From: Ophiostoma sp. CBS 140.51
Taxonomy: Eukaryota > Ascomycota > Sordariomycetes > Ophiostomatales > Ophiostomataceae
Reading direction: 5' to 3'
NCBI GenBank assembly: GCA_029298735.1
Contig: JANSLP010000096.1
Location: 35,989 to 99,988 of the forward strand
Length of the DNA: 64,000 bases
Shown here: in pieces, positions 31,498 through 43,829 of the stretch
Layout: each line of letters starts with the position of its first letter
Numbering within the stretch: the first letter of the stretch is position 1
Translations under genes and position numbers: made by a program
The notes under the pieces: generated by a model
Databases searched by the model: none
Told to the model about the DNA's origin: nothing
What the model saw: the letters and a program-made list of their open reading frames with translations, nothing else

Positions 31498-32757
31498 TTA
31501 AAACTTGAGTGTCAGTGTCTCATCCGGGGCATTTGGTTTTCCCATGATGACATCTGCCCTGGCCTTCTTCAAGTCCATCACGATATTGAAGAGCGTCGCA
31601 ACAGTGCTTGATCCTGACGCTGTCTTGCAGATTGAGCCGGGATAGTTCCCCTCGTCCAGAAATACAGCCTGGATGGATTTCGCCGATACGTCATCAATTT
31701 TATCAGTCAGTTCTTCGATGCGACGTGTTCTGTATTCGCTGTCCGGTATCCAGTTCGTATCAACCACACCTGGGTGCTCCAGAAGCAGATGATTTGCATG
31801 GTGGATGCGGTTGTCCTTCGGTTGAAGTGTCTGGAGCCCCAAGTGTGTCCACTCCAGCCCCAGCGTTCCAGATGGGTCGCCCACAAGGAAATGACATGAG
31901 GATGCCATACCGTACTTCTCCATCACACCCACTGCCGCTTGCATGGTTGTGGAGTTGAGAAGCAGTCTCAGGGCCAGGTGCATCGGCAACTTTGTCGGAT
32001 CCATTCCCTTTGCCCGAATAGCATTCACGCAAACGCCGACACCTGGTCTGTCAGCTTTCAACGTGATAGTAATACCAGATGATTTGTCACTTACCTGCAG
32101 AATTAAGTCCAATCTTTCCAATGAGTCCTGCTTCAGCAAGGTACTGGATAGCAGGATACCCATCTTGCTCGATGTGGTACAGCAGGATGTTGTCCCTTTG
32201 CTCTTCCATCCACTATGAAGTATAGTGTCAGAATGTTTCCATGTGTTAACGACTCCTCGGCAATACGTACATCCCAGTTTTGAGCCAAGTAAACCGTGTC
32301 TGGTGTCTGCCATCCAACAGCAGTACATGCGTCAGTGAACATGCCAAATGTGATTTCAGTCCGGACATTCAATGCGACAATGTCAGTAAGTTGAAGTCCA
32401 GCAGCATCGGCGATTCCTGAAGCAAAAGTCGGTTAGTTTCCTCCCCAGCAACCGAGACAAAACTTCCATAACTCACCCTGCATTTCCTCCAACAGCGTTG
32501 GCCATTTAGACTGGATGCTCGGTACAAATTTCAATGCAATCTTTTGCACTTCATCCCAGGCCAGCCCGGCTGTGCGTTGAAACAGGCCGGAGTAGAACTC
32601 CATCGAGCTTTTGATATGTGCGTCGGCTTGCCTTCCATGGTCTTGGCCAATCTTTGTGCCGTTAACTGTCAGCTCCTCTATTTCCACGCTATCATCTCAG
32701 CGCTATCAGTAGACCTACTTCGTACGGGCTCCCCGAACAGCGCACCGTGAAGACCAT
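31498..32757 (-). CDS. Peptidase C45 / acyl-CoA:6-APA (isopenicillin N) acyltransferase-like Ntn hydrolase
   Basis: Five exons: 32757-32719, 32651-32477, 32416-32271, 32212-32095 and 32042-31498, giving 340 residues. The tiny first exon encodes MVFTVRCSGSPYE and joins by GTAGGT donor and AAAG acceptor to IGQDHGRQA, rebuilding the family start CSGSPYEIGxxHG. Further landmarks are RTEITFGMFTDACTA, LAQNWDW and the long C-terminal beta domain (CHFLVGDPSGTLGLEW). In this family a proenzyme cuts itself before a Cys that becomes the N-terminal nucleophile; here the candidate is Cys102, almost the same position as in penicillin acyltransferase. The residue before it is Ala (D-A-C-T), where Gly is usual. 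No NRPS or isopenicillin N synthase is nearby, so an amide hydrolase or acyltransferase of other substrates is more likely. No C-terminal peroxisomal SKL-type signal (ends TLKF). Confidence 0.9.
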
Positions 32758-33312
32758 TGTTGTGAATCCGTAGGGTGTGTCAGATTTAAATTTTGTTTCG
32801 TGTCTTTTCGTTTCCCATGTTTGGTAGAATTGGTTGACAGTTTCTTATCAATATCAGAAATCTCCGGATCCAGTGATGATTTGGCCGAGGCCGGGAGAGG
32901 GGGAAGGGAATGTTGCGGGGAATCGAGCCGTGACGCCATCTGATTATGAAGTCTGCATATGATTGGCTGGCAGTGTCACCTTAATACACTTGTCTCAGAA
33001 GAACTCTTTCACTCCATCGGAGCTCTCCGAATGCCCACCCTGCAATTGAACGTGTTTTACTCGGATGAGTTTTAATTCTGTAATTATGGTTCCTCTCCGA
33101 AAATCTTAGTTACTTGATATTGGTTTTGATTTTCCTTAAGAATGAGCACGTTTATATTTTGATTAAACCTTTTTTTATTGATTTTTCATGTCTTTCATGG
33201 CAAAGATTTACTTAAACATAGAAAAATCCTAAGAAATTGATGTCATTGGATGAAAAGTGTAATTGCAAACGAAATAAATATCGTGCAAAGAAGTCCAGTG
33301 AAAGAAACACCC
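32758..33312. other. Intergenic stretch between the C45 gene and a regulator
   Basis: About 550 bp, AT-rich from 33050 to 33300. An ATG at 32939 opens a 74-codon minus-strand frame with no recognisable features; it lies in the C45 5' region and is probably leader. Nothing else seen. Confidence 0.4.
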
Positions 33313-35059
33313 TTAAATAAAGAAATCTTTCAACAGCTCACGAAGTGAGTCATCAAACACGCCTGCACCCCATGGATACTGTCTGATTCGAGTCTGTAAG
33401 TCTGTGACGCTGACATCTTTTGGACTATATTTTCTAATTGCGTTTGAGAAAATGTGTTGCAATCTCGAGCTCCACATTCCAGTTGCTGATGTCTGTGTAT
33501 TTTCACCACCAAGCCCAATGACACTGACAGCCGCAATGATTGACCACAGGACAAGTTCCAGTTGATCTGGGTTTGGAGCTCGGGTGACGGCCGCCTTCAT
33601 TTGGTATATGCCATCCACCAACATCAGTGTATTGCACAAATTCTGCACGAGCGGCAGGCCGTACTCAATGTATGCTGGTCTTTCCTTCAGGGCGGTAAGT
33701 GAGAAGAGAAGAATCCCAATACGGCAAATCTCATGTTTCTGCTGATCGAGTGGGTTTTCTGTGGCCGCGATAGAGCGCCGCAGTTTACTGGATAGCAGCA
33801 GGTATTGTGCACCTGTCAAGAGGTATCGTATTTGAGTAGCAGCGACGGAGGTCGGGTGGTGTCTTTGACTGCCCTGTTGTATGCCGTAATTTATCAACTG
33901 ACGTGGATGGTGAGCTGATGAGGTGACGCAGTACTGTCCGCTGAGGACCAGGGCTTGATCCAGCTCGGAAATGCACTGAAGAAGAATGGGATTGCTCGAG
34001 CATAAAAGAGATAGCCGATCAAAGCCGTTGCTGTAAAACTGACGTGCGCTGTCTTTTGAGGGGAGTGGACTGGTCAGCTGGCTGCAGATTGTGTGGCCGT
34101 CAAAATAAGCCGGCTCATCATTTTCAAGAGAGCCGTATAGATCCGCCCTGTTGGTTCTTTATTAGTTATTGATAGGTCTGTAAGGCATATGGGTGCGGCC
34201 GAGTCAAGTACGTACCGAAAGATTTTCTGCATTACATATGGCTGATCGTGGAGGCGTTCAATACCGCCGTAGTATCGGACAAGCTGCGTTAGACCGGCCA
34301 TATGTAGCCTCCAGTTTTCCGGGTGATCATGGCCCCGCTATCACGAATTAGTTTATGCATTACCTTTATTCTCGGTTTTGTTGAAACTTTACCTCGAACA
34401 TGGCAATACCTGCGACCATGATGATCGTGCTGTTGTCAATCTGTCCTCTATTGGCACCGGTAGAACGAGTGGTTGTCGCCTCGATACGTTTGTTGACGAT
34501 AGAGATGGCGCGGTGAAGGTGCCACAACGAACGTGCGGCATAGTTGTGACGGGAAAAGTAGGACAAAAAGGTGTCAGCGCAACTAATGAATGTGTGCATC
34601 AGAGCCGGGTCGGCAAAACCCATTGGCAAGCCGTACTCGACAAACGGATTGAAACCAACAGCCCATTCGAGCGTGTACAGGGTTTTCCAGACAGTTGTGC
34701 TAACTTGTGTTGGTTAGTTTCGTCCCGAGGGTACTGGAAGACAGAATAGTTCACCTACGAGAAACGAGCAGATCGTGCATGTATGGCTCAAAATGGATGG
34801 GAAGTGTGTCGAATGGATCAAAGCCGTCAATCTGGCGAAGGTTGTAATGTTCTACAAAAACATCAATAGACACGCTCTGCGACGGGTGGTGGTTTTGCTC
34901 ACTAGCTATCGTGAGCTTTGTTGTAGGCCTTCCTCGGCGAGCGTGGCTGCGAATGCGATTTTTTGACCGTGTATCGAGTTTTCTCATACTTGGCGACAAG
35001 TGAACGAATTCGAATGGTGCAGATTGAGCTTGCGTCGGCTCTTTCTTGGCCTTTTCCAC
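33313..35059 (-). CDS. Fungal-specific transcription factor-like protein without visible zinc cluster; 5' exon unresolved
   Basis: Exons 34755-35059 (or a little further 5'), 34699-34393, 34337-34216 and 34147-33313 were joined by consensus splice sites; they give a frame of more than 500 residues. The N terminus resembles a common fungal group (FEFVHLSPSMRKLDTRSKNR then IRSHARRGRP, a basic block), followed by a helical Fungal_trans_2/DUF3468-like region (FVEHYNLRQIDGFDPFDTLP; NWRLHMAGLTQLVRYYGGI). No ATG opens the first exon: 35059 is GTG, and TACGGCAG just before it could be an acceptor, so a short upstream exon is likely but was not identified. An internal start at MRKLDTRSK would lose conserved residues. 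It probably acts as a nuclear regulator; the target is unknown. Confidence 0.75.
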
Positions 35060-35838
35060 TGCCGTAAAGTGTCAGTGAAACTCCGCCATGTTCTCAGTGT
35101 CGCCTGCTGTGGGGATGCGAACCTCTCGGGCGACCACGCTTCCAAGGCCCTGGAACCTTCGCCGGCCCTGCACAGTAGGAAAAGATTGCCTCGCGCCCCG
35201 AACCCTTCGAGTGTTCTGGTGTGGAATATACCATAGGGAAGACCACTTCCATGGGATTGGAATGCATTTTCTTCTCGGCACCTGTCTTTTTTTTTTTTGG
35301 AGTTGGGTTGGTGAGAGAGGGAGTAAAAAGGAAAGGGAGATTGAAAAGTTGGAAAGCAGTTGTTGAAATAAGGGTTCGACAGGAAAGCGCTAAACCGCAA
35401 ATGGAAAATGAGAACGAAAGAAATCGGCCTAAACAGGTCAAGCGCGGTCTAAATATCCATGCCAGGGCCAGAATCCGTTAACTCCTGCCCAAAGTCCGTC
35501 CGATGAACGACATGACGTTGGACTCCGTGGTTTCAAATTTCGGTTCAGACAGCATCTCCCGGTCGTCGACAAAATAGGAAATTGACTACTGTTAAAATCG
35601 TCCATATTTGGAGTAGCCTGATAGATGCTTGGTAGTTCTGGCACTGCATCCATATATCCCGATAATGTGGTCTATTGGAAGCCTATCACGATGGATATAA
35701 ATATGGCCAAACGCCCGCCTGTCTTCATTGGGTTCAAGATCATAACCCTACACAACCCATTATTTTATCTCCATATCTTCCTACAAACACAATCTTCAAA
35801 GTCAAAATCCACGCCTTACCCCTACTTTCTCTTTCATC
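35060..35838. other. Region between divergent regulator and SDR genes
   Basis: No fully supported gene, but it probably contains the missing first exon of the minus-strand regulator. ATGs on the minus strand near 35265 and 35249 are candidates. A T-run (35286-35298) is present. Confidence 0.4.
35696..35703 (+). promoter_or_regulatory. TATA box of the SDR gene
   Basis: TATAAATA about 135 bp upstream of the SDR ATG at 35839, with a C/T/A-rich leader between. Confidence 0.5.
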
Positions 35839-36887
35839 ATGTCCACATACACGGCAAAGACCACTGGAGACGAAGTGGCCCGCGCCTGCAAGGACCAGAT
35901 TGCGAACAAGACGGTCTTGGTCACTGGTACCACCCCCAATGGCTTGGGAGCGACTTTTGCAACAACAATTGCTCCGTTTGGCCCGGCTTTGATCATTCTC
36001 GCCTCCCACTGTATTACCAAGGCTGAGCAGACCGCCAAGGACATCGCAGATGTTGCTCCCGAGGTGATGACGCGTGTTGTTGAATTGGACTTGTCTTCCA
36101 TCTCCAAAGTACGCAATGCTGCAAAAGAGATTCTGGGCATCACCGAGAAAATCGACGTTATTGTCAATAACGCTGGTATTATGGCTGCTCCCTACAGCAC
36201 GACCATCGACGGCATTGAGTCGCACTTCGGCACAAACCACATTGGCCACTTCCTGTTGACCAACCTGCTTCTTTCATCCGTCGTGGGCGGTGGTAAGACG
36301 CAATCTCTGCGTGTGGTCAATGTGAGTAGTAATGGATTCCGATATAGCCCTGTCCGTATCGAAGATATCAACTTTGGTGTGAGTTTCCCCCGGGCGGGCA
36401 GTAAAATTATGTGCGCTATGGATACGCGAACTAACAACTCTAGGATGGCTCTACGTATGAACGCTGGGCTGCTTATGGTCAGTCAAAGTCTGCCAACATG
36501 TTATTTTCCCGCTCACTGGCACAAAAACTTGGCGACCGCGGTGTTGTGTCAGTTAGTCTCCACCCAGGCGTCATCATCACGACAAACTTATCTCGCCACG
36601 TGGCCATGGAGGATTTTGCCGAACTGGGTGTACTGGATCGCAAGATGGGCAACCGCAAGTACTGGGAGCAACAGTTCGACATGAAATCAGCTGCTGAGGG
36701 TGTTGCCACGCATGTGTTTGCAGCTTTCCACTCGAGCCTGGACGCCCCCGAGAACAATGGATCATACCTCGCGGATTCCCAGGTAGTTGGTGCCGAGGAC
36801 ATCCAAAGCTGGGCCAGGGACGCGGTGGACGCTCAAAAGCTATGGACACTTAGTGAGCAGCTTGTTTCGGAGAAGTTCTCCTACTGA
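35839..36887 (+). CDS. Short-chain dehydrogenase/reductase, retinol dehydrogenase/WWOX-like
   Basis: Two exons, 35839-36378 and 36444-36887, give 327 residues. The intron (donor GTGAGT, branch CTAAC, acceptor TAG) joins EDINFG to DGSTYERWAAYGQSKSAN. The Rossmann motif TGTTPNGLG lies near residues 33-41, NNAG near 113, and the catalytic Ser (NVSSNG) and Tyr-x3-Lys (YGQSK) are present. It should be an NAD(P)-dependent oxidoreductase of alcohols or ketones. The first ATG fits the usual N terminus of the group and follows a TATA box. It sits between a regulator and a Dal5-like transporter. Cofactor and substrate cannot be read. Confidence 0.92.
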
Positions 36888-37093
36888 AGTTAGGCGCCAC
36901 AAAATATAATCCGGGACGTGCAATTCACTACCAAGATAATTGATCATTTAATATTATCACATTCTCTTCTCTATCTACGACTTTTGTATAGTAACCTGGT
37001 CCTTTCTCTCAACAAATAGCTGTACCGATTATGGCATGTTTTTAAATGTGGCCTAAAAGCAAGGGAGGCCACATACATTCACATTTGCTGTGA

Positions 37094-38733
37094 TTAGACA
37101 ATGTACATCGACTCCAAACTCTGGTCTCCTTCGAGGCCGTTAGTCGTAGCACCTTCACTAATCAACTTTGCCTTCTTCGCATTACGGCGTCTGAGAAGAA
37201 AGTAGCACGAGGCGTAGAGAAGTCCAGCAACGACAGAGAGGCCAGCGGAGATGGAGTTACCCGGTATATACCGTGGGCCTTGCTGGTCCGGGTACAGCTG
37301 CCCAGAGACGACGGCAGAGATATTAGCAATGGAGTAGGCGATGGGCATGCCAATGGCCCGCTTCGAGTCAGGAGACAAGTTGGTCGAAATCCAGGTAACA
37401 GCCAGTGTCGAGATGGAGTACAATCCTGGATAAGTCAGTTTTAAATACAGTATTTCATTGGGAGGTAATTCTAGCCTACCTAGTACAAGGATAAACATGC
37501 CGGCATAGCCTGCATATTGGTTGGATGAGCCAACACAAATGAGGTAGCCGACAGAGACGGGAATACAGGAGGCAATGATGAAAATACCACGCTGGCGGAA
37601 CTTGTCGGAGAAATAACACTGAATAACAAGTGATATGGCGCCAAGAATGTATACCGGAATCGTGAGATAGTTAACCGTAAGCGAAGCGAATCTGGCGTGC
37701 AGTTATTTGGTCAGTAACAAGAACATTTCATACTGAAAGGTGCAGTGCAAACATACCCAAGACCCGACAGAATGGTCGGTAGAAAAACGCCGAAGCCGTT
37801 GATGGCAATCGAGGACGTGAAGAAAGCAACGCCCAGCATCCAGACGAAAGGATCCAAGAGGGCGATTTTAATCCACTTGCGCTCAAACTTGGCGTCACCT
37901 CTGTGCATCATATCGCGTTGCTTCTTCAGCCGCATGGTTTCCTTCTCTTCCTTTGTCAGAAACCACGCAGACTCCGCCGAAGTCGGAATGAACAGCCAAC
38001 CAATGCCACCAATGACGACCGTGATACAAAATTCAATGATAAAGAGCCAACGCCAAGCAGCAAGGCCACGCCTCTCGCCCATGGTCTGTACGGCATATGC
38101 AAACAGTCCGCCAAAGGATCCAGAGATGCACTGTGCAAGATTCGTTGTCATGATGCGCTTGCCAGCTGTCTCACGTGGGTAGATGGTCGAGAAAAGATAC
38201 GCAAAACTCTGCGCAAGGCCGGCCTCTGATGCATTGAGAAGCATGCGCACGGCAATGGCTTGTCCGTATGTGTGGATGAAGGCCGTGCCAAGGGTACAAA
38301 GACTCCACAAAACAAACGCCGTGCCAATGGCTTTGTTGGCTCCAAAGCGTCGCACAGCCAGAACCCACGGAAGCTCAAAGACAATAGTACACACGCTGGA
38401 AAGCGTGGTGATATTTCCAAAGTCCCCGCCAGTGAGCCCGACATCAGCGTCGAAACCAAATACACGCGCATTACCCAACTGTTGCCGTCAGCTTTGCACA
38501 CAAGTTTTAGCTATTGGGAAGAAACTCACATTGTTACGGTCGAGACTGGACAGAATTAAAAAGACCATTGACACAGGGAGGACCGTTTTGTCAAACTTGG
38601 CCAATGCAGTGGCTTCCTTCTTGGGATCTATGTAAATAACAGAGCTGTCACCCTCGCCACAGTCTTCACTCGCTGCCGAGGTATTCACAGTCATTGTCTT
38701 GACGTCAGCCCCTTTTGGGATGTCGGTAGCCAT
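37094..38733 (-). CDS. MFS anion:cation symporter (Dal5-like), second copy
   Basis: Four exons, 38733-38530, 38478-37757, 37691-37480 and 37425-37094, give 489 residues. Donors GTGAGT, GTATGT and GTAGGC with CAG acceptors restore SSLDRNNLGNARVFGF, LSGLGFASLTVNYLTI and LVLGLYSISTLAVTW. The family signature DRNNxGNARxxG follows helix 1 and about 12 helices are seen; typical Dal5-family features such as ASEAGLAQSFAYLFSTIYPR in helix 4 are present. It should import an organic acid, vitamin or related anion with protons. It shares little sequence with the copy at 24.8 kb, so the two probably carry different cargo. It is divergent from a Zn2Cys6 regulator gene. Confidence 0.92.
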
Positions 38734-39661
38734 GTCTGCAGTGAAAAATGCGATAAAAAATATGGAGGTTAATGAAGTTTGGAATGTGATTGCTCAATTT
38801 TCTCCGGTGGCTTTGGTTGTTGTTCTAGTTGTTGTGCTTTCGTGTTGTCAAAGTCATCATCACGGTGGATGCCAAGATGATCTTAAATACAACTGAGATG
38901 CATCAATCTTTGCAGCTCATGTCGTGTCGTAGGTTGACTTGGGCGCGTTGCTGTTCTACTTCACTACCTGATAACGGCCAGGACGAAGTTCATCCCAGGA
39001 TATAGATGTGAATGTTCAAAGATACATCGATGCTGTGAAAGTCAGTGGCACGCTGATTGCAACGCCATGTGGACGATAGACGCTTTAAGCCGATCTTGAT
39101 AGTTGATGCTCGTCACGATAGCGTGGATATGGCTCTACTGCTTATCGTCTTTGAGCCCTCCTGTCAAACTGATAAGGCTATTGTTTAGTGCGGTAGTAAT
39201 ATCACACGAAAACGCTTTTGCAACGTCGTTGGGATCTGGGGTCAAGCTTCCCTTGGCGTTCGAGTTGGGTGTGCCATACTACACTGATGCTGACGCAATT
39301 GGCATCGTATTTGACAACTTTTCCTGTTCTTGGTGTTATTTCCGTGGAGAACTGTGACAAGAAGCTTGTCAGTGGGCACCTGTTAGCCCCCGATAAACCA
39401 CATTTTAGCCTTATCAACACTACATTGTACAAGCGCTTCTAACTGGAAAGATAAGAAACGTGATAGAAATGACATGCATTAAGCCGATCGGACGGAGCTG
39501 ATGCCCAGATATGACAATGCAGGTAATCGTTGACTTGTGTAGATTGTACAAAGTTGTGGGAATCACCTCTGCAGCGATCTTATTTCTTCCAATCCACTCA
39601 ATATCGTATCTACCTTCTTTTTTTCTTTTCAGTCTCTCGACCTCTCCCTCCCCATCTCCCC
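38734..39661. other. Divergent promoter region between transporter and Zn2Cys6 regulator
   Basis: About 930 bp without a supported gene. Short frames here have no domain features. The last 60 bp are C/T-rich (5' leader of the regulator). Confidence 0.45.
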
Positions 39662-41957
39662 ATGAACCGATTGCTCATGGCTGAAAGTACTCCATCTCGG
39701 CTTCATCCGCGCACGCGCATATCCGATCGTATTGCTCGTGGGGTAAACGCGTGTCAAAGGTAAGGAATCTCTTGGAGACAAATTTTGCTGCTTTCTTGCC
39801 CCCGGCAAAGTATCATACTCACAGTCACAACAGATGTCGTCGTAGAAAGCAAAAGGTAGGCGCACCACGCCGTGATCATCTTCCACTGCCATTGTGAATA
39901 CTTACTGATTACCGGCTTCACCCGCAGTGCGATTTGAAATATCCACACTGCACTAACTGTGCCACGGCGGGCGCTGCATGCCTGACTTATCACATGGGCA
40001 AAGACACAGAGGTAAGTATTTGTTTATCAATTGACAATCGCGCACAGTAGATTGACTTTTTTAGCTGCCCCGAAACTATCTCGCCAACTTGGAAGCAGAA
40101 GTCGAAAAGATCACGCGAGAAAACACAGAGTTGCGTGAGCGTGTAAGAACAGCATCCGTGACATCGGTGGAAACCGACTCTCCACCGTCGAACAGACTGA
40201 TCTCCTTCAACACAACTGACCCGCACAACCCGTCACCCCAAGAACAGCCAAACCACCTTTTAAATCTAGTGCAAAGCGTCAAGGATGTCGTGGTAGAGCC
40301 ATCGGGAAGACAACCTCGATTTCTTGGACAAGGTGGTGGCATCACACTTGCCAAGCTCGTCATGACTGCCATCCGCGTCGATGCACTGCCCTCGCCATCA
40401 CAGCCAAACAGCCGCCCGTATGACCCATTCTCCAGCATGATGGTTGAGGAAGCATCTCTGCCACCACGGCATGCTGCAGATCATCTCGTCGAGACATACT
40501 TCCAGTATCTCACGCCACACCTTCCCATTCTCGAGAGATCGCATGCCACAAATGCAATCAATGGTGCCTACCACGCCTCAAACACTACTACAGTTGCGGT
40601 GGGTGTCAACCAGAACAACAAGGATGTATTCACGACATACATGATCTTTGCCATTGCCCTCTGTGGCGTCCCTGGTCCATCTGGTAATGGACGTCCCATC
40701 CAGAGCGAGGGCTGTTTCCGCTCGGCCATTGCAAGCGTTGAAAGTGCAATCGTATACGCAAAAAGTGACATTGAAACATTGCGGTCTGTCCTTCTTCTTG
40801 CTCAGTTCGTGGCACTCTGCCCGTCTCAGGGAAGCCTTTGGCATCTCACCGGTATTGCATTACGCATGTGTATCGATATTGGCCTTCACTGGGAGACTGA
40901 CGAACAACGGCTGACGATGGACCCCGCCGTTCTACGAGACCGACGTCGTCTGTGGTATACCACATACCAGTTTGATCGGTTTCTCAGCATCACACTCGGG
41001 CGGCCATTTGGCATCATTGACGAAAGTGTACGGGTGGAACTACCAAATCCATGGGCGACAATGGCCACTTCCCAGACGATAAACGACGTATCATCAACCG
41101 ACAAATTCGACATCCACGGCCAGCGTGCCCTGAACCATATATTCAAGATGTCACATCTCGAGTCTGAGATCACGCACGTGCAACATTCACAGTCGTGGTC
41201 GGTCAGAATCGCCTATCCACGAGCCAATTATGCCGCCTGGATGCAAGACATTGGACCTCGCCTGCAAGAGTGGTACACAACCATACCAGACTTGAGCAAG
41301 GCCCACCCACTGTCCATCTTTGCCTGCCAGGCGTACTGGGACATTGTGTACAACAACGCCATACTGCTCCTGCACCGGCCCAACTCCACGGTTCCGAATG
41401 TGTCTACGGAAAGCTTGGCCATATCCTTTGATGCAAGCTGCAAAATGATTAACAGTATCAAGCTATTGCAGCGGGATGGCCGCGTCGATGTTCTTTGGCG
41501 ATCGGTTCACCAACTGTTCATGGCCGGCCTGGGCGTCATTTACTGTCTCTGGCACTCCAAGGACATTCGAGACTGCCATTCTGTGGGAAGCTGTATCCAG
41601 ACTCTTCAGTCGTGTGCGTCGACTCTGTCTGCCATGTCTGAAACTCTGCATGGTGCCGCTGGCTGTCGTGATGTGTTTGATACTCTGTCGTCTGCGACCA
41701 TCAACTGGCTGATCACATACGACGTAGAAAAAGCTCAGCAAAACCGCCAGGAGTTTGAGACGCAGCTGAACGATCTTTTACAGCAGGTTCAGCCATCTCG
41801 ACGAGTTTTTACAGCGGTGGAAGATGGTACTGAGACATCCATGTTGGCCATAACCGACGGCTTTGCATTCAGTGAGCTGTTGAGTTCTGCCGCTCAGTGG
41901 CCAGAGTTTCAGGGAATGATGCTGGGTGTTGATAGCGGGTACCAAGATGTCGCATGA
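39662..41957 (+). CDS. Zn2Cys6 transcription factor
   Basis: Four exons, 39662-39759, 39834-39855, 39928-40011 and 40065-41957, give 698 residues. The zinc cluster is assembled from three exons, including a 22-nt microexon encoding CRRRKQK: Cys at 31, 34, 41, 48, 51 and 58 (C-x2-C-x6-C-x6-C-x2-C-x6-C). A linker and coiled coil (NYLANLEAEVEKITRENTEL) follow, then the fungal-specific domain (HLVETYFQYLTPHLPILERS; DRRRLWYTTYQFDRFLSITL with the usual GRPFGI). The N-terminal position of the cluster and coiled coil are those of Gal4-type dimeric activators. It lies between a Dal5-like transporter (divergent) and a GST (convergent) and may regulate them. Confidence 0.93.
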
Positions 41958-42299
41958 CAAATATCAATATATGCTCTCTCTAAACAAGTCCGCAAATTGA
42001 CTTGTGCTTTCCGTCCTTTTTCCTTCTTCTTTTTTTGAATGGTATGGGATGTCCAATCAAGAAGTAGTGCGGCAAATTCATCTACGGCGAGCACCACCTG
42101 TCATTCCGCAATCCACTGGCGGTGCTGTATTATCAAGAACAAAACGTATGGGATCAACACGACAAAAAATCTGCATGTATTGTTGCCGCCACACAAGCGG
42201 AATATTGTATATACAGTTGTTAAATAAATATTGCATTCTCCATTTATATTCTTATTTGTGGTTCTTGACTTTCTTCCGGTTTGCCCGTCACCAGTGCTG
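41958..42299. other. 3' region between convergent regulator and GST genes
   Basis: About 340 bp, holding the two 3' ends. AT-rich around 42200-42260. Nothing else seen. Confidence 0.5.
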
Positions 42300-43152
42300 C
42301 TACGTTGTGGACACCAACAGCCTTCTACGCGCCTTCTCTCGCCTTTCTCTCATCTCTACAGCGCACCCCTCCAGATCGTATATGGTATTCACAGACGAGT
42401 GATTCATGACAGCTTGTGCCCATGCGTAGAAGTGTGGTGCTTTAGAATCAAGGCCTGCAATCGTTGTCATTGGCAGTGGTGGGTTCTCGACTGTCGGCAG
42501 AGTGAAGATGCGAATAATGAACGATGCAGTGAGGACCTGTCATATTAGCGCTTTGTTGTTGAATTTAGAGCCAAGAACGACATCTGACCAGACTCACCTC
42601 AGCCATGGTTAATTTGTCGCTGCCACCAAAGAAGGGCGCCGCGTCTTGAAGAAGCGGCTCAATCTCTGAGCAAATAGCATTCAAAAATTGCAAGCCCAGT
42701 GCATCTGCTTCTTCGTTTGTTTGGGCAGCAATTGCTGGGTAATAGTAGGCGTTGGCTTTGGAAAAGTACGTCTCAACAAAAAATGCGATCCGAGCACGCA
42801 TCAGTGATCCTTGGGCATTGCCTGTGAGCGGTGTGAGGTGTGTACCAGAAACCATATCGGCGAGAAACTGCGCTACAATGGCTGACTCTCTGATGACTTG
42901 ATTGCCATAGACAAGAGTAGGAACTTGACCGCGTGGATTGATTTGGAGGTATTCGGCGGTACGGGGCACATTGTAATCGATATAATGCTCCTCATAGGGG
43001 ATGCCGACCTCTGCTAGAGCAATGTGGGCGCGGTGTGCCCCTTTAGTGTGTCAGCTGTCGGATGGCAGAAATGGGGGATTTTTGGTAGGAAACCACCTAC
43101 ACGGGCAATTGCGATTGGTGTAAAGAACCACTGGCACAGTGTGGTCCGCCAT
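42300..43152 (-). CDS. Glutathione S-transferase, omega/GTO-like
   Basis: Three exons, 43152-43101, 43040-42598 and 42536-42300, give 243 residues. The introns (donors GTAGGT and GTGAGT; acceptors AAAG and CAG) rebuild LYTNRNCPWAHRAHIAL and KLTMAEVLTASFIIRI. Cys16 in CPWAHR is the catalytic residue typical of omega-type GSTs, which use Cys rather than Tyr or Ser. The glutathione-site elements INPRGQVPTL and ESAIVAQFL are present, and the all-alpha C-terminal domain follows. These enzymes carry out glutathione-dependent thiol transfer and reductive deglutathionylation or dehalogenation. No targeting signal. The neighbours (regulator, THI5-like protein, FMO) suggest a catabolic or detoxification role here. 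Confidence 0.93.
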
Positions 43153-43829
43153 CTTTTTCAGTGCGTTTGGTGTTTGCCAGGTTGGGAGTCGATGGAAAGG
43201 AGAACAGTCTTTGTGGTGTATTTATTATTTCGTTTGAATTTTACAATTTGAGGAGGTCAATGTTGGGTTTTCTCAAGCAAGTGCAGTTTCTAATTTAAAA
43301 ACAATTTTTCACATGTTTGACATTAGTTTTTCAATTTTATTTTACATATTCATTCTAGAAAAAAAAAGGCAAATAAATTAATCAATCGAAACTTTTGCAT
43401 TAGGTAACCTTTACCACGGGTTATATTAAATTTTTCAAAGGAAAGACATGGAAAGGAGAAACGAATAATTTTATCGTTCCTATCTAATCACATCGACCTA
43501 TTTGGGATGCTACCCAGAGTATCCTCCCAGACGTATGCGTTCATATCATAACCTGTCGATTTCGCAAATGTCCGACGGAGATGTGCGATGAACCGTCGTA
43601 CCTTCAGTGTAATACAGTGGAGTATTGGCGATTTAGTGGATCGTCGCATATCGCCGACAGGTGGACACTTACACGACACCGGAACTGTATGTCACGAGCC
43701 TTTTCAACCTACTCCTCACTCAAATAATACATTTAAAAGAAAGCACGACTTTCATTCAACTACAGTTTTTTCGGCAACATCAAGTTCCAGCAAAATACAA
43801 AAAAGAGACAGACAACAGCAACCACCATC
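43153..43829. other. Divergent promoter region of GST and THI5-like genes
   Basis: About 680 bp, strongly AT-rich from 43240 to 43470. No gene seen. Confidence 0.45.

Noticed and set aside
32477..32687. Alternative start of the C45 enzyme at GTG 32687 (EIEELTVNGTKIG)
   Set aside because: Splicing from a real ATG at 32757 rebuilds the conserved CSGSPYEIGxxHG start; the EIEELTVNGT piece falls in the intron.
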